Positions 20,473 through 32,800 of a stretch of 44,860 bases of DNA are shown piece by piece (position 1 is the first letter of the stretch; every line of letters starts with the position of its first letter). Location: the NCBI GenBank assembly GCA_025399215.1, contig MU621202.1:7921-52780 (forward strand), in the 5' to 3' direction. The translations under genes were made by a program, and so were the position numbers. The DNA is from Globomyces pollinis-pini (lineage: Eukaryota; Chytridiomycota; Chytridiomycetes; Rhizophydiales; Globomycetaceae). The notes beneath the pieces are model-generated. The model was not told the DNA's origin. It saw nothing but the letters and a program-made list of their open reading frames with translations, and ran no database searches.

Positions 20473-21400
20473 ATGCAAAAGCCAGCAGACTTCCAACTGC
20501 ATTCAGACAGTTATCATCAAGAAGACGCTGCTGCACATGGGCATTCTCATGGACACGATCATGCTCATGAACACGGACATACCCAGTATAGACTGTCTTT
20601 AACATAAGTGAACATTTGGAAAACCCTGGATCCTACGTATCAAGAGCACCTCCCTTGAAACAGAGAAATTGGAAAGAACGCGCTTTTACTGTTGGAATTG
20701 GAGGTCCTGTTGGTATGCTTGCATGTCCAACTCTCTGTAGGCTCTGGAAAGACAGCATTGATGTTGGCTTTATGTCAACGATTACATCCAAAATATAACA
20801 TTGGTGCAGTTACAAATGACATCTTCACTAAAGAAGTACACTGGATTTGCTAACTTTAGGATGCCGAATTTCTTATTCGTCATAATGCTCTTCCAGCTGA
20901 ACGTATCAGGGCTGTAGAAACTGGAGGCTGTCCCCATGCCGCCATTCGTGAAGATATTTCTGCCAACCTTGGTGCTTGCGAATCACTTCAAGCTCAATTC
21001 CAAACTGAAATCATTCTTGTCGAATCAGGTGGTACCAAATGTTTGGTGACTCAATCTTAGGTGATAATTTGGCTGCAAACTACTCTCGTGAATTGGCTGA
21101 CTACATTATCTACGTCATTGACGTATCTGGTGGTGATAAGATTCCAAGAAAAGGTGGTCCAGGAATCACAGAATCTGATTTATTGGTATTTTTCTATCAG
21201 AAATTAATTATTTCGTTTAGATCATCAACAAAACTGATTTAGCCAGTGTCATTGGTGCTGATTTGGCGGTGATGAAACGCGATTCCGATTTAATGCGACA
21301 GAATGGTCCTACTGTTTTTGCTCAAGTCAAACATGGTAAAGGAATGGATGAGGTGATGGATCATATCCTTCATGCTTATAAGCAATCCTTGCAAAATTGA
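20473..21400 (+). CDS. ureG: Urease accessory GTPase UreG
   Basis: Exons 20473-20585, 20609-20712, 20741-20835, 20860-21031, 21061-21185 and 21221-21400 join to 262 residues. An N-terminal His-rich stretch ([15 protein letters not shown], about residues 22-36) would bind nickel. The SIMIBI GTPase fold follows, with P-loop GPVGSGKT (70-77), the metal-binding CPH motif (128-130) in [13 protein letters not shown], and NKTD for guanine. UreG delivers nickel to urease with UreF and UreD (family knowledge), so the organism probably uses urea through a nickel urease. The 23-nt first intron ends TTAACATAAG. The gene runs divergently from the snoRNA host. Confidence 0.95.
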
Positions 21401-21479
21401 TTGAATTGTACAATAAATCAATGGCATTAAATTGTGTTTCATTATATATATGTTTAGAGTTGCAGTCTGTTTTTATCTA

Positions 21480-22638
21480 CTAGCGGTCGATTGACTCTTC
21501 TAATTTAATCAATTGTATCGTATCATCCATAACCCCCAATGCAAGAGTTCTATCATCTGATAGACTGATGGCATATACCCAGTCGTTTGTTTCAAAATGA
21601 ATTATGAGCTACTGTCAGTCAATTTTAAACGAACCTTTCCCTCATGGTAGAGATATACACCAGGGAAATGACCACCTAATGCAATTATAGAAATTAATAT
21701 TACGACATAAAACATAGTCTGACTTTCCTTGACTATGAGATATCCCCAATACTTCAGTTATGCTATACCCAACAGTTGCGTATTCTAATATCTAAATTGT
21801 TAGATCAGTGAGGTACCTTGTAGTTGTCCAAAACGTATAAAATACCATTTTCACCTCCAAACACAACTTGACAATTATCTGTGGATGTTTCGTGGTCTCC
21901 TTTTGATCTATTTACACTCATAAATGCCCCTTTTGCCATCTAAATGGTAAGTCACGATGTATGTTGAACGTACTGAATTGACTATAGTTTCAGTTGGTAA
22001 ACTAAATGCCAAACTCCCATGAACAAGAAAGTGTATAAATAGACTTGAATCACAAGCCAAAGTATAAAAGGAGGGTAAATCATCAACATCTAGTAAAGAT
22101 ACTGCCAAAAGGCAATGAATTGGAGTTGGGATGGTCACAGACTAAAACGTTAACTTCAACTTGGTTACGTTTTGGTATAATTGTGATAAATTGCATTTCC
22201 ATTGTAACTCTAATGATCAATAGAGTAGATGCATACCCAAAAAAGTATCTAAATCATTAGCATTGAATGTAATTAACTGTAAGCACCAATGACACCATCG
22301 ACTAAACCGACCAAGTAAAGGATGTTATTAGGATAATTACCAAAGGATAAACAAGATACAGAAGCTTGTACATCAGTAGTAGCGATGACATTTGAATGAT
22401 TAAATACCAAAGATAAGACCCTATTTGAATCTGCCAATAAGAATAAAGGAAATGAGCAATGGGAGCACTTTAAGATGGCAGTATAAGGAGCTGGAGCTGA
22501 TAGTAATTGAAAAGATAACTTTAATAACGGGAAAGAGATCAAAGCATTCGAATCCGCAATGACCAACGAAGATCCAACAAAAGACAAAACATTTGCATTC
22601 AAGGGAAGTGAAGATGAAAGTAAAAATTGGGATATCAT
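21480..22638 (-). CDS. Probable beta-propeller (WD-like) protein, function unknown
   Basis: Complement of exons 22278-22638, 22237-22248, 22169-22209, 21974-22141, 21817-21939, 21704-21791, 21635-21675 and 21480-21608, giving 320 residues; one exon is 12 nt. The sequence is a series of short hydrophobic strands with turns such as VGLVDGVIGAY, VVFGGENGILYVLD and LGVMDDTIQLIKL. These are typical of degenerate WD40 or FG-GAP/BBS-type propeller blades. I cannot place it in a named family. In a genome with axonemal genes a BBSome or IFT-associated propeller is conceivable, but this is inference only. Its start codon is 40 bp from that of the divergent gephyrin gene, so they must share a promoter. 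Confidence 0.7.
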
Positions 22639-22678
22639 AGAAGTTATCCTTTTATGTGTGAAAAATGTATCACCGAAA

Positions 22679-24954
22679 ATGATTCAATTATCAATCATTC
22701 AATTGGTATTGTATCCTATCCTTGAATTCATCTTATTAGATCAACTTGCTACTCAAAAACAGAAATTTAAAGTGGCCATTTTGACAATAAGTGATAGAGT
22801 TAGTAGAGGTGAAGCTACCGATACTTCTGGACCAGCTTTAGCTAATTTAATTGACTCTTTACCAAATTACATAACCGTATCAAAACATGTCGTTCCTGAT
22901 GAGAAATTGGAAATTCAAAAAATGATCATCACCTTAGATTCAGTAGATTTGATTTTGACTACTGGAGGTACTGGATTTGGAAAAAGAGACATCACTCCGG
23001 AGGTGGATTCTTTTGGATTTAATTCCTTAGGCTGTTAGAGAGATTATTCACAAAGATGCACCAGGTTTGACCATCGCTATGATATCTTCATCACTATCCA
23101 TTACTCCACTAGCAGCTTTGTCTCGCCCAGTATGTGGAGTGCGTAATCATACCTTGATTGTAACACTGCCTGGTTCGAAAAAAGGGTCATCAGAGAATCT
23201 CCAAGCAATCTTGCCCATACTACATCATGCTATTGATCTTATTAGAGATGATAAAAAATCATCCGAAGGGTTGCATTCAAATATTCATGGTGGTCATAAA
23301 CTGACTTCCAATGCAAACACTACCAAACCTTTGCCAACTTCATTTAATCATCACTCATGCCATCATCATGATCATTTAAGCCCCGAAGCTCGAGATGGCC
23401 CGTTATCCAATGATCCAAATGCTTCAGGTAAGCTCTAAAGCCGTGATAATCCTTCAGTAACCAGAAGAGCAAGGATTTCTCCCTATCCGATTATTTCCTT
23501 TGAGGATGCTTTAAATATTGTTTTGACGCTTTCCAACAGGAATACGATCGAGAAAAAGGAAATCAACTCAAATTTGACTGGATATGTCTTGGCCAAAGTA
23601 CATATACCAAGCGTATTAAGTTTGTAGGATATCCAATCTTTTGAAAACGTACCGGCTTACCGTGCATCAATTGTAGATGGATATGCAGTCATTCGTATTA
23701 TAATTTGTAGCTTAAACCGTAGACTCAGATGGTCCAGGTATTTATCAAGTAATGGACGCATCGTTGGCTGGTGCATCGGATGATTCAAAACAGAAGAGTA
23801 TAGTTACTGGACAAATTATGCGAGTTACCACTGGAGCCCCTATTCCAGCAGGCACTACTGCCGTGGTCATGGTGGAGGATACTAAGTTAATTAAAGCCTC
23901 AGATGATGGACTCAGTGAATTGCAGGTTGAAATACTATCTCCAATCAGAGAGGGTGAGAATATTCGCGAAATAGGTTCAGATATTTCAAAGGGCCAGACT
24001 ATTTTGTCAAGCGGTCAAAGAATGACGGCAATAGGGGGAGAAGTTGCGGTATTGGCATCCGTTGGAATCTCAGAAGTATATTCCGTGACTATTTAAATGT
24101 AGGTTGAAGTGTATCGGAAACCAGTTGTGGCAGTCCTATCTACTGGGAATGAATTAGTGGACTCTGACACAAAAGGTTCTCTTAAATTCGGTCAAATTCG
24201 AGATGCCAATAGACCGGCTTTGAAGTCCGTTATCGAAAGTTGTGGATTTTCTGTTTTGGATTTAGGAATTGGTCCAGACAAGTAAATACCATTGTGCTTA
24301 CAATTAGTGCTGATTCTTTGGCAAAGCTTATTAGTAAAGGTCTGGAATCCGCTGATGTATTAATTACAACCGGTGGAGTTTCTATGGGAGAAATGGATCT
24401 TTTAAAGCCTGTTATTGAAAGAAATCTCAAAGGAACTATTCATTTTGGTCGTGTTAAACTTAAACCAGGGTATTTTTAAGATTCAAACTAAGTATATTAG
24501 AAAGCCAACTACATTTGCAACCGTGCCTGGGACGAATGGGAATGAGAACTCAAAGTTAGTGTTTGCATTGCCTGGTAACCCAGTGTCAGCACTTGGTAAC
24601 ACTTTTAACATGTTAATCCATAGTTACTTTTTACCTATTTGTATTGCCCTCTCTAAGAAAATTAAGTGGTTATGAAGATCCAATGCACCCTACCATCAAA
24701 GTCACCATTCAACAGGATATCATATTAGATCCTAGACCAGAATTTTATAGGTACTAAAATGGATTGTTGATATTAGAGTGAATTTGCAAAATACAGGTCA
24801 AGCTCATTGGATGGCCGTTGGAACAGGACTCCAGCGAAGTAGTCGAGTAGTGAATATGGTGTCAGCCAATGCATTGCTTAAACTTCCAGCATCCTCTGAA
24901 TCTCTTCGAGTTTTAAAAAGTGGATCTCTGGTAGATGCAATTCTATTAGATTGA
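22679..24954 (+). CDS. GPHN: Gephyrin-type molybdenum cofactor enzyme (MogA-MoeA fusion)
   Basis: Ten exons (22679-23002, 23031-23427, 23458-23597, 23628-23694, 23723-24075, 24103-24281, 24308-24469, 24501-24595, 24624-24750, 24777-24954) join to 673 residues. A MogA-like G domain at about 30-185 has TTGGTG (94-99), [17 protein letters not shown] and [12 protein letters not shown] His/Ser-rich linker contains HHSCHHHDH. The MoeA-like E domain at about 265-673 has [35 protein letters not shown] (507-515) and LPGNPVSA (563-570). The fusion adenylates molybdopterin and inserts molybdate. The domain order is that of gephyrin, not of plant Cnx1. The exact start is uncertain: the residues before QKFKVAIL are hydrophobic and unlike the family. 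Confidence 0.93.
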
Positions 24955-25052
24955 TCCAATTTATATCTCAACTGAAATGAACTTCAAATAAATTCGTGTT
25001 TAAAACAAGTTTATCATAAAGAAATAATTACGTAGTTAACAAAGGATCTAGT

Positions 25053-25600
25053 TCAGTTTATCGATACCAATCTACGACAACTTTGGTACGTAAATGTTAA
25101 CGGAAACGTAACGAATTGAATTGATTTTACAGTGACATCAACTGATTTGTCAAAAACCATATCTGCCATATGAAATGGATATGCTACGATCGGATGAAGA
25201 TGCTCTAATACATTTTCTGGTGTCATTACCATCACATTCTTCACATCTTTTGTGGATTCAACAACATTGATTTTCACTTCATTCTTTTCAACATCTTTCT
25301 TTAGTTCTTCAGCTTGATTCACAACCTTTGACTCTATTTTTTCTTCCATAACCTTTTCATTAGACTTTTCTTCAATAATCTCGTTCACTTTAACATTAGA
25401 TTCATTAAACCAATATTTTCGAAATACGTGGATGTTTTGTTGAAAATAACTTGCTAAAAACTAGTAATGTAAGTATAATACGATACCTCTGTTTTTATCG
25501 CGTAATAACTCAAGATGATTAGTATAAATCCTGTATTGAAGAACAATTGTAGATTTGGATCTATCAATGCATTTGGGACTTTCTGAATTCGATCCGTCAT
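25053..25600 (-). CDS. Small single-pass membrane protein of unknown function
   Basis: Complement of exons 25487-25600 and 25053-25460, giving 173 residues. A hydrophobic segment at about 18-37 (FFNTGFILIILSYYA) follows a short polar N-terminus without a cleavage-like site, suggesting a signal anchor. The middle is Lys/Glu-rich and probably helical or coiled coil (EEKIESKVVNQAEELKKD). The C-terminal 60 residues are again more hydrophobic (HLHPIVAYPFHMADMVFD). No family is recognised. The C-terminus could change if another short intron is present. One intron of 26 nt. Confidence 0.6.
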
Positions 25601-25945
25601 TTTCAAATTTAATTTCCAAGAATCGTAATTATCGATTTATTCATCTTGATAAAAAAATGACGTTTTTTGTTTGTGGTTCAATCGAGAGTTTTTGAGAGTA
25701 GCAAAAAAAGGGTCGATTGGGTAGATTCACATTTTAATTTTAAACGAGCGAATCTATCGACTTTGGTCATTACTCCTTACGTTTCTGCTGGGGTTTAATG
25801 TTCAAAATAGTGGTGGCATGTGAAAGTCTACCTTATCAAGCGTTAAACAATGGAAGAACAAATCGCGTAATATTTACTTGATCTTATCAGAAAGAAACTC
25901 AACATGTAAGACTCAAAAAGCCTAGTTGAAGTTATAAAAATTTAT
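25601..25945. other. Intergenic region between two minus-strand genes
   Basis: 345 bases. It should contain the promoter of the small membrane protein gene and the 3' end of the KH-protein gene. An A-tract and AT-rich DNA are visible, with no coding frame or RNA element that I can support. Confidence 0.5.
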
Positions 25946-27055
25946 TTAAGTATCCACCGACAGTTTACTAATGTCAAGTTCATTAGACTTCTTTGATTTT
26001 TCAGTTTCCAATTGTGTTTGTATCATTTCTAAAGCCTTTGAAATGTTCTCTGTCGTTCCGGTGATTTCAACGTTACGATCCGATTTATCCTTTTGCTGGA
26101 CAGTAACGTGTATCTTACAACCAGAAACCTTGCGAACTTTATCAATAAAGTGACCACGCGAACCAATAATACAACCTACCAAGTCTACTGGGACAGGAAG
26201 AATCTGAGTTTTTTCATCAGCCTTTGAATCATCATCGGTTGATCGGTTTCCTTCACGTCTTTTAAATTCTTGACTAGTCCTATTATTTGCCACTCTCTTT
26301 GGTCGAGACGGTTGGTCGCTCCGGGTGTTAGGACGATGAAGAGTAGATGTATAAGAAAACTGATTGCTCCGTTGGGCGTGACGTGTATCATACAAAATAG
26401 TTCCGGTAGCGTTATCAGCCTCTTCAAGAATGATTTCTCCCAAAAGCAGAATGGCTTCTTCACTAATCATAAATATACCAAATTAGTTACATTGCTTGAT
26501 TGCCTCCCAAAATTTCCACCACACGTTCTGTAGATTGTGGTAACATATCTTTAGAGATGACAATCTTTGAACCTAAACAAAGTGGTTAGAAGGAAATAGA
26601 TAAATATGAGCAAATAATTAAGTTAGACTAACAATATGTAAAATGATATTACCAGACACTTCTTGGATGTTTTTGATAGTGGCCCCTCCTTTACCAATCA
26701 CTGACCCGATTAGTTGATGAGAAATTAAAATTCGTATAATAGTTCTTTCAGTTTCTAAAATACCATCTGAAATGATTTTATAAATCGCACCGTATGCCTA
26801 TGTGGTAAGCTGACCCATGTATCATACCTTTGCAACATCTTCCAACAACCCCGATACAATAACGATTCGTTCATTTACACCCTGGGTAACTTTACTGACA
26901 CCTACTTTAACGTTGAATTGTTGTCGTAATGGACCAACAGATTGACCACCTTTACCAATGAGAATTCCTGCTTCTTTTGAGGAGATGAGTGCTCTAAGCA
27001 CTAAGGTTTCTTCATCATACTTTTCCTCTTGCTCATCATGTTCTTGTTCTGGCAT
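25946..27055 (-). CDS. Triple KH-domain RNA-binding protein (PCBP/hnRNP K-like)
   Basis: Complement of exons 26828-27055, 26653-26797, 26491-26572 and 25946-26462, giving 323 residues. Three KH domains are marked by GKGG at 34-37, GKGG at 111-114 and GSRG at 252-255. The first two are adjacent and the third follows a 90-residue Arg/Ser/Asn-rich linker, the layout of poly(C)-binding proteins and yeast Pbp2/Hek2. Such proteins bind C-rich or U-rich single-stranded RNA and act in mRNA stability, localisation or telomere regulation. The second intron is 80 nt (26573-26652), one of only five long ones in the window. The others are 28-30 nt. Confidence 0.9.
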
Positions 27056-27385
27056 CTTTCCTGATGATTAAAATGCAGAAAATGTTGACAACAATTTTCA
27101 ACTTTGAGTTTAGTCACAATGATTGAACGATATAAAAAGTGCAATGATAGTTGGGTTATTCAAAGAGATTTCTTTTAGTTTTAAAGTAATTTTGGAATTT
27201 AGATGAAGGTTGTATCTGTATTAGTGTCTGTTTGTTGTCTGTAGTAGCAAGTAGTCTAATGATGTACTTTTAGAGTACCTTCTCAAGTTGTAAACAAGTC
27301 ACAGTTGTTATTCAATATAAATTCAAGATTCATTCTATATATTCTTCACAAACAAAAAAAGAAGTTAAGCTTCGATAATAATCCT
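27056..27385. promoter_or_regulatory. Promoter region of the KH-protein gene
   Basis: 330 bases between the KH-gene start (27055) and the PACRG stop (27386), both minus strand. I see TG/TTG-rich sequence with several GTTGT/TCTGT runs near 27220-27245, and no coding frame. Confidence 0.45.
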
Positions 27386-28291
27386 TCAAACTCTTGATAA
27401 AACAGATTCATAAGTGGGAACCATGTATTTGATGTTAATGAAAGCATCTTCTCCTCCCGTTAATTCAAACTTTTCCAGAGTTTCTTGAATTAAATCACCA
27501 ATATTCTCTCTCTTTTGTTGAGAATAATAGATTCCATCTCCAAGATTAACTGCATCTAGTCAACTAATAGTACCTTACCATTTTTATTTTTGAATAGATT
27601 AAAGATTGGAAGAATTTGTCGATAGTAAGGAACCAAAGCTTCTCCTACCATATCAGCTGATTCAACCAAATGTTGTAACACTTTTAATGTGGTAGTTATA
27701 ACGTGAATGTTTCTTGTATTGAGGGCCTCTAGTACAATAATTAAAAGAATGTCTTTACTCTTGATTGGAATAATCAATTGAGGAACCACTGGTAAGATTT
27801 TACTTCCACCCTTATCCAACAAGTCGTGAATTCCTTGACGTGCTAAGAAAGCGTATGGTTCTTCTGTCTCACATAACCCAGAAAAGAACAATGGTAAATA
27901 ATGATGATAATCTAATTTTTCAATATCGACCTGCGAATCAGAGAAATTGTCTTTACTTTCCAATTAATTTTGTTTCCTTTAGCGTCATGGTTCACAGAAA
28001 TTGGGAAATCGCCGCGATCGTATAACTTTCTGAAACCTTATTTTTAATACAAGCGCTGCTTACTAGTTTTTTCCTTTTGATTATCTCCGAATATGTTATC
28101 CTCTAAAGAAATTAAAAGTATGCTGTATTACTTGGTTGAGGTAACCCAGCTTTCCTTGGGGTGAATGCGCCTGCTTTTGGTGGTTGAGAACCTGGAGCAG
28201 CAAAATATCCTCCAGCACCTTCTGAAATGAGCAATAGTAGTAGATAGATACCTGAGTTTCTTAATTGGTGAAGTTGTACTTTCTGAGCCAT
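27386..28291 (-). CDS. PACRG: PACRG, axonemal doublet inner-junction protein
   Basis: Complement of exons 28252-28291, 28122-28221, 28064-28092, 27957-28036, 27759-27930, 27579-27728 and 27386-27555, giving 246 residues (human PACRG is 257). After a variable N-terminus the conserved core is complete: [90 protein letters not shown] and [16 protein letters not shown] with FAP20 closes the A-B tubule inner junction of motile cilia and is absent from non-flagellated fungi. It is therefore strong evidence for a zoosporic stage. Introns are 23-30 nt. Confidence 0.96.
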
Positions 28292-28635
28292 TTAATGAAT
28301 AGTTTCGATGTAAAATGTCGAGGAGAGAATGTTTGGTCACGACAATGGAAACACGTCATTCGAAAGCGACCATTCACATAGCTGCAAGTACAATTTGACT
28401 CAGACATCACGTATAGTAACTACTAATACAATTGAGCTACAACGAGATATAACCTGGAACCAACTATGTAAGCCAAAGAAACCGTGTTCTTTCAATAAAA
28501 CCAATCACTAGTATATATACTTACTTACTACTGTTCATTACAGTGTGATATTTTTAATTAAACTCCTTCGTATCCCAATGTCTTCTGTCTTTTTCCCATC
28601 ATCCCAAGCCTCATTTTTCCCAGTTTTCCTTCCCA
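28292..28635. promoter_or_regulatory. Divergent promoter region (PACRG / RAB5)
   Basis: 344 bases between the start codons of minus-strand PACRG and plus-strand RAB5. A TATATATAC stretch lies at 28511-28519, about 115 bases before the RAB5 ATG. No coding frame is supported. Confidence 0.5.
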
Positions 28636-29430
28636 ATGTCAACTGAACAATCAAACTTAAAGCCAGTCCAAGTTAAACTAGTCTTACTAGGTGAAGCTGC
28701 TGTAGGAAAATCATCTTTGGTCTTGCGTTTTGTCAATGGTGAATTCCAAGACAATAAAGAACCAACTAGTATCTTTCCCCCCTCACTCACTCTTAGTCGG
28801 TGCTGCTTTCTTGACTCAGAAATGTAAACTGGAAGATAAAATTATCAAGTTTGAAATTTGGGATACCGCTGGTATACTATTCTATCACTGACTCTTTAGG
28901 TTTGACCTTTTTTGATTTGATCTAGCTTAGGTCAGGAACGATTCCATTCCTTAGCTCCCATGTATTATAGAAATGCCCAGGCAGCTGTAGTTGCTTACGA
29001 TATCACAAAAACTGTAATATTATTCATGGTTGGTAATATTAAAATAGGCTTCTTTGGAAAAAGCTAAGGCTTGGGTTAAAGAACTTCAACGACAAGCAAA
29101 TCCAAATATTGTTATTGCATTAGTCGGAAACAAATTGGATTTGGCTTCTTCAAGAGAAGTTACAACAGAGGAAGCATCAACTTACGCAAAAGATTCTGGT
29201 TTACTATTTTTGGAAGCTTCTGCTAAAACGGGCGATTCAGTTGTAGAGATTTTCACTGAGATCGGTATAAATCAAATGGAATTCATTAATTTTATTTAGC
29301 AAAGAAAATCCCATTGGAAACATTAGCTGCTTCTAGGACTCGTACTGGTATCAATTCAACTCAAGGAAATCAAAACAGGGTTGATATCAACGCTGCCCCA
29401 ACCGCTAATCCACAAGGATGTAATTGCTGA
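28636..29430 (+). CDS. RAB5: Rab5/Vps21-type early-endosome GTPase
   Basis: Exons 28636-28768, 28797-28871, 28931-29013, 29048-29264 and 29300-29430 join to 212 residues. G1 is GEAAVGKS (19-26), switch I ends EPTIGAAF (the Rab5 signature), G3 is WDTAGQERF followed by [10 protein letters not shown]4 is NKLD and G5 is SAK. The C-terminus GCNC is a double-cysteine (CXC) prenylation site. Rab5 drives early endosome fusion and sorting. Together with the GGA adaptor it marks a normal endosomal system. Intron 2 is 59 nt and could be two introns back to back (see findings). The other introns are 28-35 nt. Confidence 0.95.
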
Positions 29431-29835
29431 TTGTTTGCTTTCTGATTTGTTTCTTAATATACGAAATTCCAAATTTATTTGTTGTTCACTGTAGATCTTT
29501 AATTTAACATTGTTCACTCACTACGTGTCATGCTTGACTCATTGACCAATGCTGTCTTTTCAGGTCCGCAATTGACCACTCCAAACCTTCCAGATACATG
29601 TGTGATACCAATTGTCTTCACTTTTCATTTTGGATTAGTAACTTACTAAGACTAAAGGCTGTACCATATGAGTCACAACTTGGAACGAATTCTTACTGGT
29701 TACACAGAACACCAACAATATTTATAGTATCACAAAGTTAATTAATTATAAAAGTCCACGTATGATTGGATTCAAACTTTATAAACTATATATTTTTTTA
29801 AATAATAATCAAATCGGTATGTTCAGATTCATAAA
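29431..29835. other. Intergenic region between convergent RAB5 and C2CD3
   Basis: 405 bases covering the two 3' ends. AT-rich near 29780-29815 (TATA/TTTAAA runs, possible polyadenylation signals). I see no gene in it. Confidence 0.5.
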
Positions 29836-32800
29836 TTAAAAGTCAGTTTGAAAAACCTTTTTGATTCGATCAGTGTTGTAGACTGATAGATCAACAGTTC
29901 GTTTTTTCAATACATTGCCGGTAGAATTCGGATCAATGGAGTAATTTTGTGATTGATTGGGCAATAATGGTGGTTTACCAATCTCATCTACCTTTGTATC
30001 CAGTCTTTTCCATCGTAAGCTGTGATCGATTTCTTTGGGAGTTGAAGTGGATGATTCCATTTGCTTGTTGGCATTGAATCTTAGATTTTCAAAGTCTTCA
30101 TCTAAACTCTTGATTAATTTTTCATCAATGAGAGGTTGTAATACTGGTGACATTTCTTCACGATCTTTTGACACTCCGCGCTGTTTTCCTTTCTGTGCTA
30201 TTCGTTTAAATTCATCATTTTCAATAACCAGTGACGATTGAAAGACTCCGGAATGAAATTCTGAATGATGCGTATTCAGTTCTAAACGATTCGTCGAAAC
30301 AAAGGTGGGGCTATCTCTACTACCAGTTTTTAAATTGAGTGGCTTTGGACTGCTTGAGGATTCTCGATTTGAGACTCTATCGGGGCTGTTTCTACTATTT
30401 TCTTCGATGGTAGTGGGCTTTTGAATGGGAGAAGATTCTCGATTTGAAACTCTGCTGGGACTGCTTCTACCATCCTCTCTGATGGCTTTTGACTTTGAAA
30501 TGGGCGAAGACTCCTCCTTTGACACTCTATCCGGACTGATTCTACCATCGTCTTTGATGAACGTGGGCTTTGAAGACTCCTGATTTGAAATTCTATCCGG
30601 ACTGATTCTACCAGAGTCTTTGATGGATGTGAAGTTCGGAATAGGAGAAGACATCCGATTTCTGCTGGGACTGCTTCTACCATCCTCATTGGTGCCAATC
30701 GACTTTTCAATAGGGGAAAACTCTTCATTGGAAACTCTAATGGGACTGTTTCTACCATCCTCTTTGACACTAACAGACTTTGGACTATACGAGGATATTG
30801 AATGAGCACCAATATCATTAGTACGCGGAAGAGGAGAGGAGCGTGTCGAATTATGTGATCTATGACTGTGTGAAGAACTTGGTCTATGAATATCTGGTAG
30901 ATCTTGTAGATTTGTGCGGGGAGAAAAGTCTTCTGCATTAAACTTATATCCTTTTGCAATGGAAGCGCCAGAATTTGATTCATTTTGGGAATTAGTAGGA
31001 GTCATGCTTCTTTCTAAACGAGATACGGTATGAGTCGAGCTGTTGAAACTAGATGCATCTTTTTTCCATAATCTATCTGGTGAATGTAACCGATTAGATT
31101 TTGATAACTCTTTTTCATTAACAAGTCGAGTTGGGGAAGGCGGTAGGTTGTCATTATTCAAAGTAGAAATGTTATTCCCATCATCGGGTTTAAAATCGTC
31201 CGGTTCGCTGTTCCACGAAAAGCTGTTTTTTAAACTTTTCCCAGTAGAAAATGAAGGTTTGACAACTGCTGGTTTAGGAGATGTACTCTTAAGCAATCTG
31301 TTGGTAGCAGTTACAGAATCAACATAATCCACAGGAGATATACTTCTAGATCGGACATCAGGTATTAAACTTGCCGATTGACGGAACTGATTCGCCAACT
31401 TCAATTCTTGCAAACGAAGTCCTTCTGTTATATTCAATATCTCGTCATCAACTTCTTCGAGTAGCATGTCATGGTTAGCGATTGGTGATTGGTTCATTAG
31501 ACCCAATGAAGATTTTGAATATAAATCACTGCTGTTTTTATATTGTGTATTTTTCGTTTTATCATTGTCATCCAATATAAAAGACTTGTTTGGATCAGAG
31601 AATTGATCACTTACTTTTTTTGTTGTCGGATTGAAAGATTCAGTCATTGGTTCAACGTTTTTGCCATGCGATACCCATTGTCGAGCTTCAACTTCTGTTG
31701 AAGTATGAAGTCTAGCAGAAGAGTTCATTCGATAATTATCCTTCACTTCCGAGGTATCTGACTGACTTGGTGAAAATGCAGTGCTTTTAGGACTTTTTTC
31801 AGTTTGCCGAACAGGCGAAACACTACGGGACCGATTTGCATTGTACTTGGGCGAAAAATTATTGTCATTGACATTATTGGTGCGCTTATTGATACCAGTG
31901 CCAGATGCGCCGAATTTCGAATCATGGTAAAATCTTTCACTATTCGTATTATTCTGTTCTCCATTGCCTTGCAAAGGTTCATCCTAATATTAGATATAGA
32001 GATCAAGTACATTAAAAAAAGAGCTGGTAGTATGAGAACGATCACCATATTTATCAATTAAGTGTGAGTTTTGTGAAAATTCCGGGGTTGGATTCCTAAT
32101 CAAATCATTCAAACTTAATTTATCATGATTTTTGCCAACATCATCTATTTTTCGACTTGAATTATCTTTACGGTTAATTTGGTTCGATTTGGTTTCAATT
32201 TCATTTAATCGATTCATCATTGTTGACTTGAGTTGATCAAGTTGACTCATGGTTGAGGAAATGCTATCAATAATCTTCTTATCAGGTGAAGTTGTCCGTA
32301 AGGCCGAAGTAACTGTACGATGTTCCCAAGCTTGACCAGTCCAAACCCATGTATCAGCATTGTCGGATAAATTAGGTGGTGTACTCTTTACCATTGCCCT
32401 TTTCGACTTGCATTTCAGTATTGATTTAGATTTTAATGAATGTGAATTATTGATTTCCATTCCATCATGAATCACTTTGGATAAATCTTCCACAGGTGTA
32501 ATTCTAACCAGCAGTTGGCCTTTAACAGTCCCTAAAGCATCTTTGATAGGATACCATCCATTAATCTCGTTTAACCCTGAAAATAATGGTAGTAACTCTA
32601 CTTGGCAACTACCAATCATCTCTTTTTGATCCGAATTGAATGCTGGGTTTGATAAAATAGTTTCATATTCATTTTGGTGATAAACATTAAAGTTAAAAAA
32701 TTGATTTTTTAACATTTCAATATTATGGACGGATTTCAAACAATTAAAAGTGATTTGATAACACCAATTGGGATTCTTTTGAGCACGTACAACTGATGTT

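Noticed and set aside
22559..22678. Upstream extension of the gephyrin frame to 22559
   Set aside because: It would overlap the first exon of the divergent propeller gene and adds residues unlike the family.
26573..26652. The 80-nt KH-gene intron (and the 87- and 114-nt introns elsewhere) as snoRNA hosts
   Set aside because: They lack paired C and D boxes or any rRNA complementarity that I can recognise.
30330..30983. Long alternative minus-strand frame inside C2CD3
   Set aside because: It is a shadow of the repeated DGRxSP region in another phase; the main frame is continuous and conserved.
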